DNA of 64,000 bases from contig NZ_FOUJ01000007.1 in NCBI RefSeq assembly GCF_900114835.1, positions 1 to 64,000 on the forward strand, read 5' to 3'. This DNA is from Methanolobus profundi (lineage in GTDB: Archaea; Halobacteriota; Methanosarcinia; Methanosarcinales; Methanosarcinaceae). Both the position numbers and the translations under genes were made by a program. The notes under the pieces were generated by a model, which had not been told where the DNA came from, did no database searches, and saw only the letters and a list, made by a program, of their open reading frames with translations. This document shows, piece after piece, positions 1 to 7,857 of the stretch; position 1 is the first letter of the stretch, and the number at the start of each line of letters is the position of its first letter.

Positions 1-888
1 TTTTACAGTGGAGCAAAGGTGCTTGCAGACTTGATAGATGAGATAGCTGACAAGCTAATAGCAGAAGGCTGGACGGATGGAGACACAACATGGGACACCA
101 CAGACAGGACGGTAGGTGCAAATGACGCAAGAAGGTGCCTGTACCACTCCACAGATGACATATATCTGACCCTGGAATGCCATGACCAATCATATTGGAT
201 ATATAGTACATCATACCAGGCAAAAGGATTGAGGATTGCATTTCATTCGACGTGGGATTCGGTGAACCACACATACCCGAACATGGACTATCATACCTAT
301 ATTCCATTCTTTGGAAGAAGCAGCACAACGCCAGTGACTAACTGTTTCTCGACTCAGCTAACATATTATTGTTGGGTGGATTCTACAGGATTTGTATTGA
401 TGGCAAGACCGGAAGCGAACTCAACTGATAACTTGCAAGTTTCAGCAATTACTGTGGTAGAAAGAATTGCCAGTAAAGAATACAGTGATGGCTTGACGAA
501 TTTCTACAACTACACGAAGTTGAATTACGAAGGCTGGAGGAACACTGCCGGGAACTCTCTAGGAAGATGTCATAACATGTGCAGGCCATTCACCTATACA
601 AATTCCTGGAGCACCGAAGGCATCCAGTTCTGGCACGCTGATTATCATGCGTTCAAGAGCGATGGGAACGGGAAGGTCTACTATGCAAAGCCCCTGATAT
701 TCAACGACCAGGCAGAGACAATGCCCATAGGTCAGAGCGAACTGTTCTTTATGTTCTCAGAAGGTGGCGGCCTTGTGGATGGAGATGTAGTAGCAATAGA
801 CGGAGCTACAACGAAGTTCCTGTGTATAGGAATGGACTCCCCAGACAACACAGGCAGGGTAAACTACGCAATAAAGTATGTAGAGTGA
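1..888 (+). CDS. Provirus structural-type protein, paralogue 1 (5' end outside window)
   Basis: The reading frame is open from base 1, and its first residues (FYSGAKVLADLIDEIAD) align with residues 3-19 of the next gene. The true start therefore lies a few bases before the window, and the GTG at 19 is not the start. About 295 residues are visible. I recognise no named family. The protein is rich in Trp, Tyr, Thr and Asp and has no signal peptide or membrane segment. It shares with the next gene a WDTTDR motif near the N-terminus, a GLR-(I/V)-x-F-x-STWDS segment, YSDGLTNFY, and a C-terminal VAIDGATTKFLC block. The tandem paralogues, tight spacing and nearby integrase suggest a virion (tail or fibre) component of an integrated element. 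That role is inferred from context only. Confidence 0.7.
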   Translation, partial: FYSGAKVLADLIDEIADKLIAEGWTDGDTTWDTTDRTVGANDARRCLYHSTDDIYLTLECHDQSYWIYSTSYQAKGLRIAFHSTWDSVNHTYPNMDYHTYIPFFGRSSTTPVTNCFSTQLTYYCWVDSTGFVLMARPEANSTDNLQVSAITVVERIASKEYSDGLTNFYNYTKLNYEGWRNTAGNSLGRCHNMCRPFTYTNSWSTEGIQFWHADYHAFKSDGNGKVYYAKPLIFNDQAETMPIGQSELFFMFSEGGGLVDGDVVAIDGATTKFLCIGMDSPDNTGRVNYAIKYVE

Positions 889-897
889 GGTGGAAAA

Positions 898-1812
898 ATG
901 GGATTTACAAGTGGAGCAAAAGTATTACCTGACATCGTGGATGAGATCGCTGATGCATTGATTGCATCTTCTGTGAACTGGGTAGAAGGAGATGCGACCT
1001 GGGATACAACTGATCGGAGCACAGAAGCTACGTTGGCTAGAAGATGCTTAAAATATACAGGAGATTCAGCAGACATCTGGATGACGCTGGAAGTTCATAA
1101 CTACAAGACAAGTGAAGCCATAAGGTATCAGGGAAATGATACTGGTGCACAGGGATTAAGGGTTACGTTTACATCAACTTGGGACTCTATAAACCATACC
1201 TGGGGAGACACGAAATTCCAGACATTTATTGGATTTGAGGGAAGGGACTGGTCTTATGATATGTACACCGACATGGCAACCCTTCAGATAAATTATTGGC
1301 TGTGGGTGGATTCTACAGGGTTTGTGGTAATGGGCAAACCAGAACCTTCAAGCAACGACAGGCAGTCAAGTTTCATCTGTGTAATGGAGCACATGGGCAC
1401 CAAAGAATATTCAGATGGCCTGACAAATTTCTATTGTTATACTACCAGAAACGCATGGTGGGCAGGCACTGGGGAACACTCTGGATTGGAAAATTACAGG
1501 ATGACCAGGCCATTCTCATTCCAGGACAGGGATGAAAACGATGGCATACAGTTCTACTATGACACGCCATACGCTCGGAAAAGCAACGGGAACGGGAAAG
1601 TCTATTTCATGAAGCCTGTGATACACAATACAGCAAACAACAAGACCCCAATATATCAGTCGGAGCTGTTTTTCAGGCTATCCATAGATGCAGGACTGGT
1701 GGACGGGGACGTGATAGCCATAGATGGAGCAACGACTAAGTTTCTGTGTAAGATGCTCACATCTCCGGACCATTCAAATGTGCTGGCGTTCGCTATGAAA
1801 TACGTGGCATGA
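898..1812 (+). CDS. Provirus structural-type protein, paralogue 2
   Basis: This 304-residue protein starts at an ATG nine bases after the previous stop, behind a GAGGTGG ribosome site. It is a clear paralogue of the upstream gene along its full length (WDTTDR near residue 40, YSDGLTNFY mid-protein, IDGATTKFLC near the C-terminus), with divergence and small indels between the blocks. No enzyme motif, signal peptide or membrane segment is visible. The next gene follows eight bases later behind a similar GAGGTGA site, so the three genes look like one late-type operon. I do not recognise the family. A virion-surface or tail-associated role is inferred from the neighbouring integrase and the repeat-rich next gene. 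An adhesin-like role cannot be excluded. Confidence 0.75.
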   Translation: MGFTSGAKVLPDIVDEIADALIASSVNWVEGDATWDTTDRSTEATLARRCLKYTGDSADIWMTLEVHNYKTSEAIRYQGNDTGAQGLRVTFTSTWDSINHTWGDTKFQTFIGFEGRDWSYDMYTDMATLQINYWLWVDSTGFVVMGKPEPSSNDRQSSFICVMEHMGTKEYSDGLTNFYCYTTRNAWWAGTGEHSGLENYRMTRPFSFQDRDENDGIQFYYDTPYARKSNGNGKVYFMKPVIHNTANNKTPIYQSELFFRLSIDAGLVDGDVIAIDGATTKFLCKMLTSPDHSNVLAFAMKYVA

Positions 1813-1820
1813 GGTGAAGC

Positions 1821-4562
1821 ATGGCATTTGATGCTGTCGTGTTCGGAACTTATGTTGTGGGAACAGGATTCACTGTGGGAGATTCAATATCTTCAGGCGG
1901 ATTCAGGTGTTTCATAGTGCCACAGGCCACAATAGGCGATGCGCCTCTGGATGTGACTATTACTTATGTAGACCAGTTTGGCAATTCACAAACAGCAGAC
2001 GTTAGCACTTCAGTAGAAGCCTATAAGACGTCGGGCAGTCACATAGAAATAGCTCTCAATGCAGGTGACACAGGGATCAGGAGTGTATCGGCAGTATCAG
2101 TGACAGGCGGGACAACAGGAGATGAGTTCACGCTTGAGAGCTGGAATGAAGGGTTAGGTGGTTCCCTTGCATTGGAATCATCAGATGCAAGCCAGCCAGA
2201 TTCAAATACAGGACTGATTGGTGTAAGGGAATTTTCACCGGCTATGCTGCTGGAAGAGGAAACAGAGAATGACCTGATGTTCACAGAAGGAGTCACTACG
2301 TTAAACGTGGACTATGATGGCGATATGTTCATGCTCCAGACAGAGCAGATCGACATCTATCCAGAGAACTCATCCCACGTAGATACAGATGATGGATTCC
2401 TGCCGGGTATGTTTACTCTGGATAATTCTACAATGAGCATGAAACTGGACCTGGCCGACGAAAGTGATTACAACAAGGTGGATGAGACCTACATGAACAA
2501 AGGGTTTGAGATAATCGCATCAGGCTTTATCCAGATAACCTTTGACTATGATGTAGTGCTGAATTCATCGTACTTCATTGCAGAGCTTGTGGACAGTGAA
2601 GGTACTGTGAAGTGGAGCAAGACAGGGACAGCTTCTGGCACTGGCCAGGTGGTTACCTTTGTAGACGATTACTGTGTATTCCGGGTCAGGTGCATTGCTC
2701 CGAATTCTCCTTCGGTCTGGACTTCGCCTGTGGATCCTTGGGACAACCACATGTACATAGGCAACGTGGTGCTGGACAGGTACAAGACTTCAGGCTACAT
2801 TGAGCAGACGGTTTACAAGTACAAGGAATTCATGAAAGCCTTGAGAATAATAGATCTTGGCTATACACTGGGCACAGCCGATACACAGGTGAAAGCTCAA
2901 ATCGATGTAGGTGACAGTCTGGCATCCACGTCAGGATTTGTAGGCCCGGACGGGACATCGAGCACTTATTATACAGACAACAACGGGAAAATATGGACAG
3001 GAACGGCTGCTGGCAAATACTGGAGAACGAAAGTATGGTTAACCGGTGACGGAAAGTACACGCCTTCATTTGACTTTATACGGTATTATTTCGACATGTG
3101 GATAAAGCACAGATTGCTCAGTTTCCCGGACACGAACCCCGCAACAGTGCTGGTCCCGGTTGATTTTCATCCACTGGTAATAGAGAGTTCACAGGCCAAT
3201 CAACCGGACAGTCAATTCTTTTATTTGTCTAAAAACGAGATGCTGCACTCGGCTCTAACGACAGACATAGAGATATCATTGGAGCACACCGCAGACGTGG
3301 ACAACAAGACCGGTGAGATTGGCCTGAGCACATACAGGATTAACAAAGAAGTGTTCGATGCTACAGATTTTGTATATGGCTGCATCACGAGCGGAGTGGT
3401 GTTCAATAACAATACCTTTGAACTAGAGGAAGAGGAAATCGAACCGAACTATTCAACAGAAATAGATGAGGATGACGGGTTCCTGTCGTGCAATGGCACC
3501 GTTGATGCAGGCAATAAAGAGCTGAAAATAGATCTGTTGGCAGACACTACATACACGGTGATAGATAGTAACTATCCGAATCATGGCTTCATATGGCAAG
3601 AATCAGGTTTTCTGTCGGTGGAGTTTGATTATGATGTGAATATCAACTCGAGCTACTTCATACTGGAGCTGCTGGACGCAGACGGGACGGTGGTATGGTC
3701 AAAGAGCGGTACTACTTCAGGCACCGGTCAGGTGGTCACTATGAACTCGACCAAGTTCCATTTCAGGCTCAGGTGTAAGGCAAATTACACGACACCGACA
3801 GACTACTCCGAAGGAATCACGGTCAGCAATATCAAAATAACCCGATATCCGACAACAGGACTGATAGAGATGCCCTGGTACCTGTGGAGAGAGCATAACA
3901 AGTCGCTGGATATATTCTATATGTCAATCACAGAAGCGGTAGGCTGCGATATAAGAGCACAAATCTACATCAGCGATGACCAGAGCGGAACACCGAATTC
4001 CGGATGGATTGGACCGGATGGTACAAGTACCACATCCTACAGTGCAGGTTATACGCCCATGAATAGTGCAGGATATGCAGGCAAATACTATAAGCTGAAA
4101 ATAATGTTTACCTCTGACGGGATGCACACACCCACATTCCACAGGATAGAGATACAGGAGACAATGTATATTTATCTACGACATCTGAAGTTGGCTACAT
4201 CTTGGTCAGAATCATCGGTAGGTGTGGTCATGTCCGGCTATGCCATTGATCAAGAAAGTAACCCTATAATGAACGCAATAAAAGTGATACTAGAGAGCAC
4301 CTATGTGTTCGGGAGGGATACAATGGGAGTGGTAAATCCGGAAACAGGTTTTTACCAGATATTCGTCAAGGATGCCTATTACGACAAGCGCCACCTGATA
4401 TTACAAGTGCCAGGGAAAACTACGAATCTATCTCTGCGAGGATATGGAACACCGGATGCAGTAGATGCTACATCAGGCATACCAGAGAACCAGGACTTAC
4501 AGTTCTGGAAGGCACCGCTATGCAAGTCCGTGGCTCATGTTGATTCACTTGTCACTTATTGA
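1821..4562 (+). CDS. Large repeat-containing provirus structural protein
   Basis: The protein has 913 residues and starts at an ATG behind GAGGTGA. It contains an internal duplication of roughly 250-300 residues. The first copy, at about 190-440, carries 'DDGFLPG', 'FDYDVVLNSSYFIAELVDSEG' in part, 'SGTGQVVT' and 'GFVGPDGTSSTYY'. The second copy, at about 550-810, carries the equivalents 'DDGFLSC', 'SSYFILELLDADG', 'SGTGQVVT' and 'GWIGPDGTSTTSY'. Residues from about 830 resemble a carboxypeptidase-regulatory-like beta-sandwich (VMSGYAIDQESNPIMNAIKV followed by GFYQIFV), a fold often appended to virion and adhesion proteins. There is no signal peptide or membrane segment. Its 3' end overlaps the convergent integrase gene by 18 bases. 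A virion tail or fibre role is likely but inferred. Confidence 0.75.
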   Translation: MAFDAVVFGTYVVGTGFTVGDSISSGGFRCFIVPQATIGDAPLDVTITYVDQFGNSQTADVSTSVEAYKTSGSHIEIALNAGDTGIRSVSAVSVTGGTTGDEFTLESWNEGLGGSLALESSDASQPDSNTGLIGVREFSPAMLLEEETENDLMFTEGVTTLNVDYDGDMFMLQTEQIDIYPENSSHVDTDDGFLPGMFTLDNSTMSMKLDLADESDYNKVDETYMNKGFEIIASGFIQITFDYDVVLNSSYFIAELVDSEGTVKWSKTGTASGTGQVVTFVDDYCVFRVRCIAPNSPSVWTSPVDPWDNHMYIGNVVLDRYKTSGYIEQTVYKYKEFMKALRIIDLGYTLGTADTQVKAQIDVGDSLASTSGFVGPDGTSSTYYTDNNGKIWTGTAAGKYWRTKVWLTGDGKYTPSFDFIRYYFDMWIKHRLLSFPDTNPATVLVPVDFHPLVIESSQANQPDSQFFYLSKNEMLHSALTTDIEISLEHTADVDNKTGEIGLSTYRINKEVFDATDFVYGCITSGVVFNNNTFELEEEEIEPNYSTEIDEDDGFLSCNGTVDAGNKELKIDLLADTTYTVIDSNYPNHGFIWQESGFLSVEFDYDVNINSSYFILELLDADGTVVWSKSGTTSGTGQVVTMNSTKFHFRLRCKANYTTPTDYSEGITVSNIKITRYPTTGLIEMPWYLWREHNKSLDIFYMSITEAVGCDIRAQIYISDDQSGTPNSGWIGPDGTSTTSYSAGYTPMNSAGYAGKYYKLKIMFTSDGMHTPTFHRIEIQETMYIYLRHLKLATSWSESSVGVVMSGYAIDQESNPIMNAIKVILESTYVFGRDTMGVVNPETGFYQIFVKDAYYDKRHLILQVPGKTTNLSLRGYGTPDAVDATSGIPENQDLQFWKAPLCKSVAHVDSLVTY

Positions 4563-5768
4563 AGTGGAATCACTATCATTCAACGCTTCCTTCAATTTCC
4601 CCAGGTATCCTTGCAATTCTTGGACATCCTTTGGTTCTTTTGCTCCTATTTCAAGAAGCAGTTGCATACCCAATTGTTGCATGTCATCAACATTCGTTGC
4701 TGCAACTGCATTAAGAGCCATTCCACAATTGCTGCAGAAATCTGCTGTTGGGCCATTTGTGGTCTTGCAACGTGGACAATTCTTAGGGGTAAGCTCCGAG
4801 GGCTTGTCCTGCTTTTCCTTTAGTCCATAATGTTCAAGTATGGTGCTGTCAACCTGAGCACCCGCAAGATGAATATATGTGCCGGACTGCCGCGTTCCAT
4901 GTACCCATCCCATGTTTTTTTCCAGCTGTGCCTGTGTCATAAATGTGGCATATTCTGTAATCCTTGAGTGCCTGAAAAGATGGTTATATACACGCTTTTT
5001 TATTCCGGCTTTATTTGCAGCTCTTTTTATGACCATTCGGATGCCGCCATATTTCATTGCCCTGCCTTTGTACTTCCCATAATTGACCCAAAGAGGTGCA
5101 TCTGGATTATCCCTTTCCGGATGCGTATCAAGCCACTTTGATACATAAGGGGCACTGAATACAAGTCGAATTCTGCGCATACCAGTCTTTCCTTTTACCA
5201 TCAGAACTGCACCATATACGTCTGGAACAAAGTGTTTAATCTTCGCTTCTCCCATCTCCCCGACTCTCCCGCCGGCATCATACCACATGGCAACCATAGC
5301 TCTGTTGCGCGGATGATCACATACGTCAATCATTTGCTTCACTTCATCTTCTGTGAGCAATTCTTCTGGCAATATCTGGTCACACTGCTTTATGTTTGTC
5401 TTGATCCATCTGGTTATCTCTGGATCTGTCTCACTATTATGCAACCATCTGAAAAAACGCTTGATTGTTACCTTGTACCCTTGTTTTGTCCATGCCTTTC
5501 GGTCAGATCTCTCAATCTCAGCCACTACTCTATACATATCAGATTTGGTGACTTCATCGAAGTCTTTGTCAAACCAGCTAGCTAGTATGTTTAAATTACT
5601 GAGATATTTGAGTATCCTCGCTTCAGATAGACCTTCAGCGTACAATACGTGAACAAAAGAAAAAATAGTGTCTTTATTTTTTTGAGAATAATCCGCATCA
5701 AGGACGCGTTGCTCAGCACTAGCTATTCTTTTACTGAAATCATATAATCCCATGCCATATACCTTCAT
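4545..5768 (-). CDS. Tyrosine recombinase/integrase with C-terminal zinc ribbon
   Basis: This is a site-specific recombinase of the XerC/D-lambda Int family, 407 residues long. The N-terminal SAM-like DNA-binding domain spans about 20-115 and the catalytic domain about 135-305. The catalytic set is visible: R168 in GGRVGE, K192 or K194, H263-x-x-R266 in HLFRHSR, H290 in GWVHG, and the nucleophile Y298. A short CxxC-x10-CxxC zinc ribbon (C331, C334, C345, C348) follows, then a helical tail. The gene lies next to the 3' end of tRNA-Thr and points away from it, the classic layout of an element integrated at a tRNA gene. A second possible start is MGLYDF, five codons in. The protein should act at attachment sites in the tRNA. 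The family assignment is firm, but activity of the element is unknown. Confidence 0.93.
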   Translation of the reverse strand: MKVYGMGLYDFSKRIASAEQRVLDADYSQKNKDTIFSFVHVLYAEGLSEARILKYLSNLNILASWFDKDFDEVTKSDMYRVVAEIERSDRKAWTKQGYKVTIKRFFRWLHNSETDPEITRWIKTNIKQCDQILPEELLTEDEVKQMIDVCDHPRNRAMVAMWYDAGGRVGEMGEAKIKHFVPDVYGAVLMVKGKTGMRRIRLVFSAPYVSKWLDTHPERDNPDAPLWVNYGKYKGRAMKYGGIRMVIKRAANKAGIKKRVYNHLFRHSRITEYATFMTQAQLEKNMGWVHGTRQSGTYIHLAGAQVDSTILEHYGLKEKQDKPSELTPKNCPRCKTTNGPTADFCSNCGMALNAVAATNVDDMQQLGMQLLLEIGAKEPKDVQELQGYLGKLKEALNDSDSTSISDK

Positions 5769-5820
5769 TTCTTGATTTATATTTGAAATCCAAGCTGGGT
5801 GAAAGTATAGGCTTCAAACT

Positions 5821-5850
5821 GAGAAAATGAAGCCCCGGGCGTGATTTGAA
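5821..5850. other. Candidate attachment-site region at the tRNA-Thr 3' end
   Basis: The integrase start is about 60 bases from the 3' end of tRNA-Thr. Integrases of this type usually recombine within the tRNA T-arm or 3' end. That would place one att core here, with the matching copy beyond the left edge of the window. The duplicate cannot be seen, so the exact core is unproven. Confidence 0.35.
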
Positions 5851-5904
5851 CACGCGACCTAGTGATTACAAATCACTCGCTCTGCCGGGCTGAGCCACCG
5901 AGGC
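5831..5904 (-). tRNA. tRNA-Thr (anticodon TGT)
   Basis: On the minus strand a full 74-base cloverleaf folds. The acceptor stem GCCTCGG/CCGGGGC has one G-T pair. The D-arm contains GGCTCAGCCCGGCAGAGC. The anticodon stem AGTGA/TCACT encloses the loop TTTGTAA with anticodon TGT. The T-arm is GCGTG-TTCAAAT-CACGC and the discriminator base is T. CCA is not encoded. The gene is intact although the neighbouring element is integrated at its 3' side, as expected when integration restores the tRNA end. It is transcribed divergently from the aldolase gene. Confidence 0.95.
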
Positions 5905-5923
5905 ACCATGAATGTGCTCCACA

Positions 5924-5934
5924 TCTATTTATGG
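5924..5934 (-). promoter_or_regulatory. TATA box for tRNA-Thr
   Basis: On the minus strand CCATAAATAG lies 20-30 bases upstream of the tRNA 5' end, the usual distance of an archaeal TATA box from the transcription start. Confidence 0.55.
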
Positions 5935-6001
5935 GAAGCAATCCCTTACATATCATAATAGCAGATAAATTTTATGGTAGCACACTACCTGGAGACATCC
6001 T

Positions 6002-6556
6002 ATGTGGCGTGAAATATCAAGGATAGGAAAAAAACTTGTTGAGAATGGACTGGTAGAATCCCACTTCGGGAACATCAGTGTAAGAGTCGGCGACCGAATG
6101 CTCATCACAAGGAGCGGTTGCGCGCTGGATGAGATCACAGAGGATATGGTAGTAGAGGTCAGTGTGGACGGTTCATGTGCCCTTGACATGATCGCATCAT
6201 CAGAAACAGTTGTCCACAGGGCTATTTACAGTAACACACCGGCACTTGCGATAGTTCATGCCCACTGTCCCTTTGCGGTGACCCTCTCTTTGCTGGAAGA
6301 AAGTGAGAGCATCACTCCGGCAGACAGTGAAGGTCAGTATTTCCTTGGAGAAGTCCCCATTGTCAAAGGTGGCATCGGTTCGGATGAACTGGCGCAGAAC
6401 CTTGCCGCAGCTCTTGCATCACACAAGACAGCTATAATCTATAGTCACGGCACATTTGCCACAGGAAAAGTACTTGAAGAGGCGTACGTGCTCACAACTC
6501 AGGTAGAGCATTCCTGTAAGATCAAATACTGGTATGACCTTGCAAAGAAAAAGTAA
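6002..6556 (+). CDS. Class II aldolase/adducin family protein (FucA-like)
   Basis: This 184-residue protein belongs to the class II aldolase/adducin family. Its zinc-dependent enzymes cleave sugar phosphates such as L-fuculose 1-phosphate to dihydroxyacetone phosphate and lactaldehyde. Visible signatures are an N-terminal LVENGLVESHFGNISVR segment, ITRSG, and the zinc motif in HAHCPFAVTLS. A third histidine lies in the C-terminal YSHGTFATGK. Length fits the family. The ATG sits behind GGAG, and a TATA-like GATAAATTTTAT lies 27-38 bases upstream, so the leader is short. In methanogens a FucA-like enzyme has been proposed to supply lactaldehyde for coenzyme F420, but the true substrate cannot be read from the sequence. 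The next gene is 58 bases downstream, beyond a T-rich stretch. Confidence 0.88.
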   Translation: MWREISRIGKKLVENGLVESHFGNISVRVGDRMLITRSGCALDEITEDMVVEVSVDGSCALDMIASSETVVHRAIYSNTPALAIVHAHCPFAVTLSLLEESESITPADSEGQYFLGEVPIVKGGIGSDELAQNLAAALASHKTAIIYSHGTFATGKVLEEAYVLTTQVEHSCKIKYWYDLAKKK

Positions 6557-6614
6557 TATTCTCTTTTTCCCGGAAAACGTTAAATCATAAAAATGTACAT
6601 TGGGTAGGTTAGTC

Positions 6615-7229
6615 ATGACATTCAATGCTTTAAGACCTGTAGCAACAAAGATACTTGAGCCAATTGCCAGAAAAATGGCAGATGCCGGCATATCTCCAAA
6701 TGCTATATCAATGCTCTCTCTCTTGTTTGCAGCGTTTTCAGGTTTTCTATACTACTACTCGGCCTTTGACCCGCTTCTGGTGCTTGTAGCCGGGCTGCTG
6801 GTAGCCCTGAACTCATTCTTCGATGCAATGGATGGTCTTATAGCCCGATATCTCGATATAGCCAGTGCAAGAGGCGATTTCCTTGACCATGTCATAGATC
6901 GTTATTCGGATGTATTCATCATCTGCGGTATCTTCTTTGGAGGCTATGTTAGCTGGCAGATCGGTGTTGCTACAATAGTCGGTGTGCTTCTAACAAGTTA
7001 TCTTGGTACACAGGCACAGGCACTTCAGCTTGGAAGATACTATGGTGGTATCATTGGAAGGGCTGACAGACTGGTTCTTATCATGCTCTCTTCAGTGGTC
7101 TATTTCGTCTACCAGTCACCAATATATGGTTTCTCGGTCCTTGGATGGATGATCATAATAATCGGAATAGGTAGTCACATAACAGCTTTCCAGCGTATTG
7201 CCCATATCTGGAAACAACTTGGAGAATGA
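6615..7229 (+). CDS. CDP-alcohol phosphatidyltransferase (archaetidylinositol-phosphate synthase-like)
   Basis: This integral membrane enzyme of 204 residues transfers a polar alcohol to a CDP-activated ether lipid. The complete CDP-alcohol phosphotransferase motif is present: D70-x2-D73-G74-x2-A77-R78-x8-G87-x3-D91-x3-D95. About five or six hydrophobic segments follow an amphipathic N-terminus. I chose the ATG at 6615 over the TTG at 6600. Closest in feel are archaeal archaetidylinositol-phosphate synthases, which join CDP-archaeol to inositol 1-phosphate. Archaetidylglycerol-phosphate synthase is the alternative. Pyrimidine-rich sequence after the stop (7234-7268) probably terminates transcription. 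A second member of the superfamily, PssA, occurs at 14300-14971. Confidence 0.88.
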   Translation: MTFNALRPVATKILEPIARKMADAGISPNAISMLSLLFAAFSGFLYYYSAFDPLLVLVAGLLVALNSFFDAMDGLIARYLDIASARGDFLDHVIDRYSDVFIICGIFFGGYVSWQIGVATIVGVLLTSYLGTQAQALQLGRYYGGIIGRADRLVLIMLSSVVYFVYQSPIYGFSVLGWMIIIIGIGSHITAFQRIAHIWKQLGE

Positions 7230-7307
7230 ATATCCATTCCATTCCTTTATTCTATTCTTTTTCTTTTCAGGGGGCTAATTTAATTACACCAGGGACAATT
7301 AAGGTTC

Positions 7308-7751
7308 ATGCCATCTGATATGAACAAGGACTTCGAGTATCTGGAACACACAGCAGATGCCAAATTCAGGGCTTACGGGAAAAGCCTTGGGGAAGCCTTC
7401 GAGAACGCTGCACTTGCCATGCTCAATGTCATGGTGGAGACCGATTCTATTAACAACAGCTCATCGGTAGATGTTGAATTAAGTTCTCCTGATGCAGATG
7501 CTCTTCTCTTTGACTGGCTTTCCGAGATACTGTTCCTTTTCGAGGTAGAAGAAATGGTCTTTGGTGGCGTTAAGGTCAACGAGCTGGAGATAAGTGATGA
7601 GGGTTGCACACTCTCAGCAACATTGTCCGGTGAGGCGATCGATCTTTCAGTACATGTCTTTGACACAGAGGTAAAGGCAGCCACGTACAATGATATGAAG
7701 ATAGAACAGGTCGATGATGGCTGGATGATACAGGCAACAGTGGATACCTGA
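7308..7751 (+). CDS. Archease (RtcB-activating protein)
   Basis: This 147-residue protein matches archease, which speeds guanylylation and turnover of the RNA ligase RtcB and broadens its nucleotide use. The N-terminal signature FEYLEHTADAKFRAYG, the AFENAALAM helix and the FDWLSEILFLFE segment are typical, and acidic residues near the N- and C-termini are of the kind that bind metal. Length is standard. An alternative ATG lies at 7320. The rtcB gene follows after a 106-base gap on the same strand, so the two act together in tRNA splicing and RNA repair. Confidence 0.95.
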   Translation: MPSDMNKDFEYLEHTADAKFRAYGKSLGEAFENAALAMLNVMVETDSINNSSSVDVELSSPDADALLFDWLSEILFLFEVEEMVFGGVKVNELEISDEGCTLSATLSGEAIDLSVHVFDTEVKAATYNDMKIEQVDDGWMIQATVDT

Positions 7752-7857
7752 ATATCCTTTATGTCCTATCAATTTCTTATTATCGATATATTCATACGAT
7801 CAGAGTACATAGTCTTCATTATAGATGCTTGAATGAAGGATTTGACAAGAGGAGTTA

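Noticed and set aside
4545-4562. Overlap of the large provirus gene and integrase as evidence of truncation
   Set aside because: The 18-base convergent overlap leaves both reading frames with complete ends, so it is ordinary compaction.
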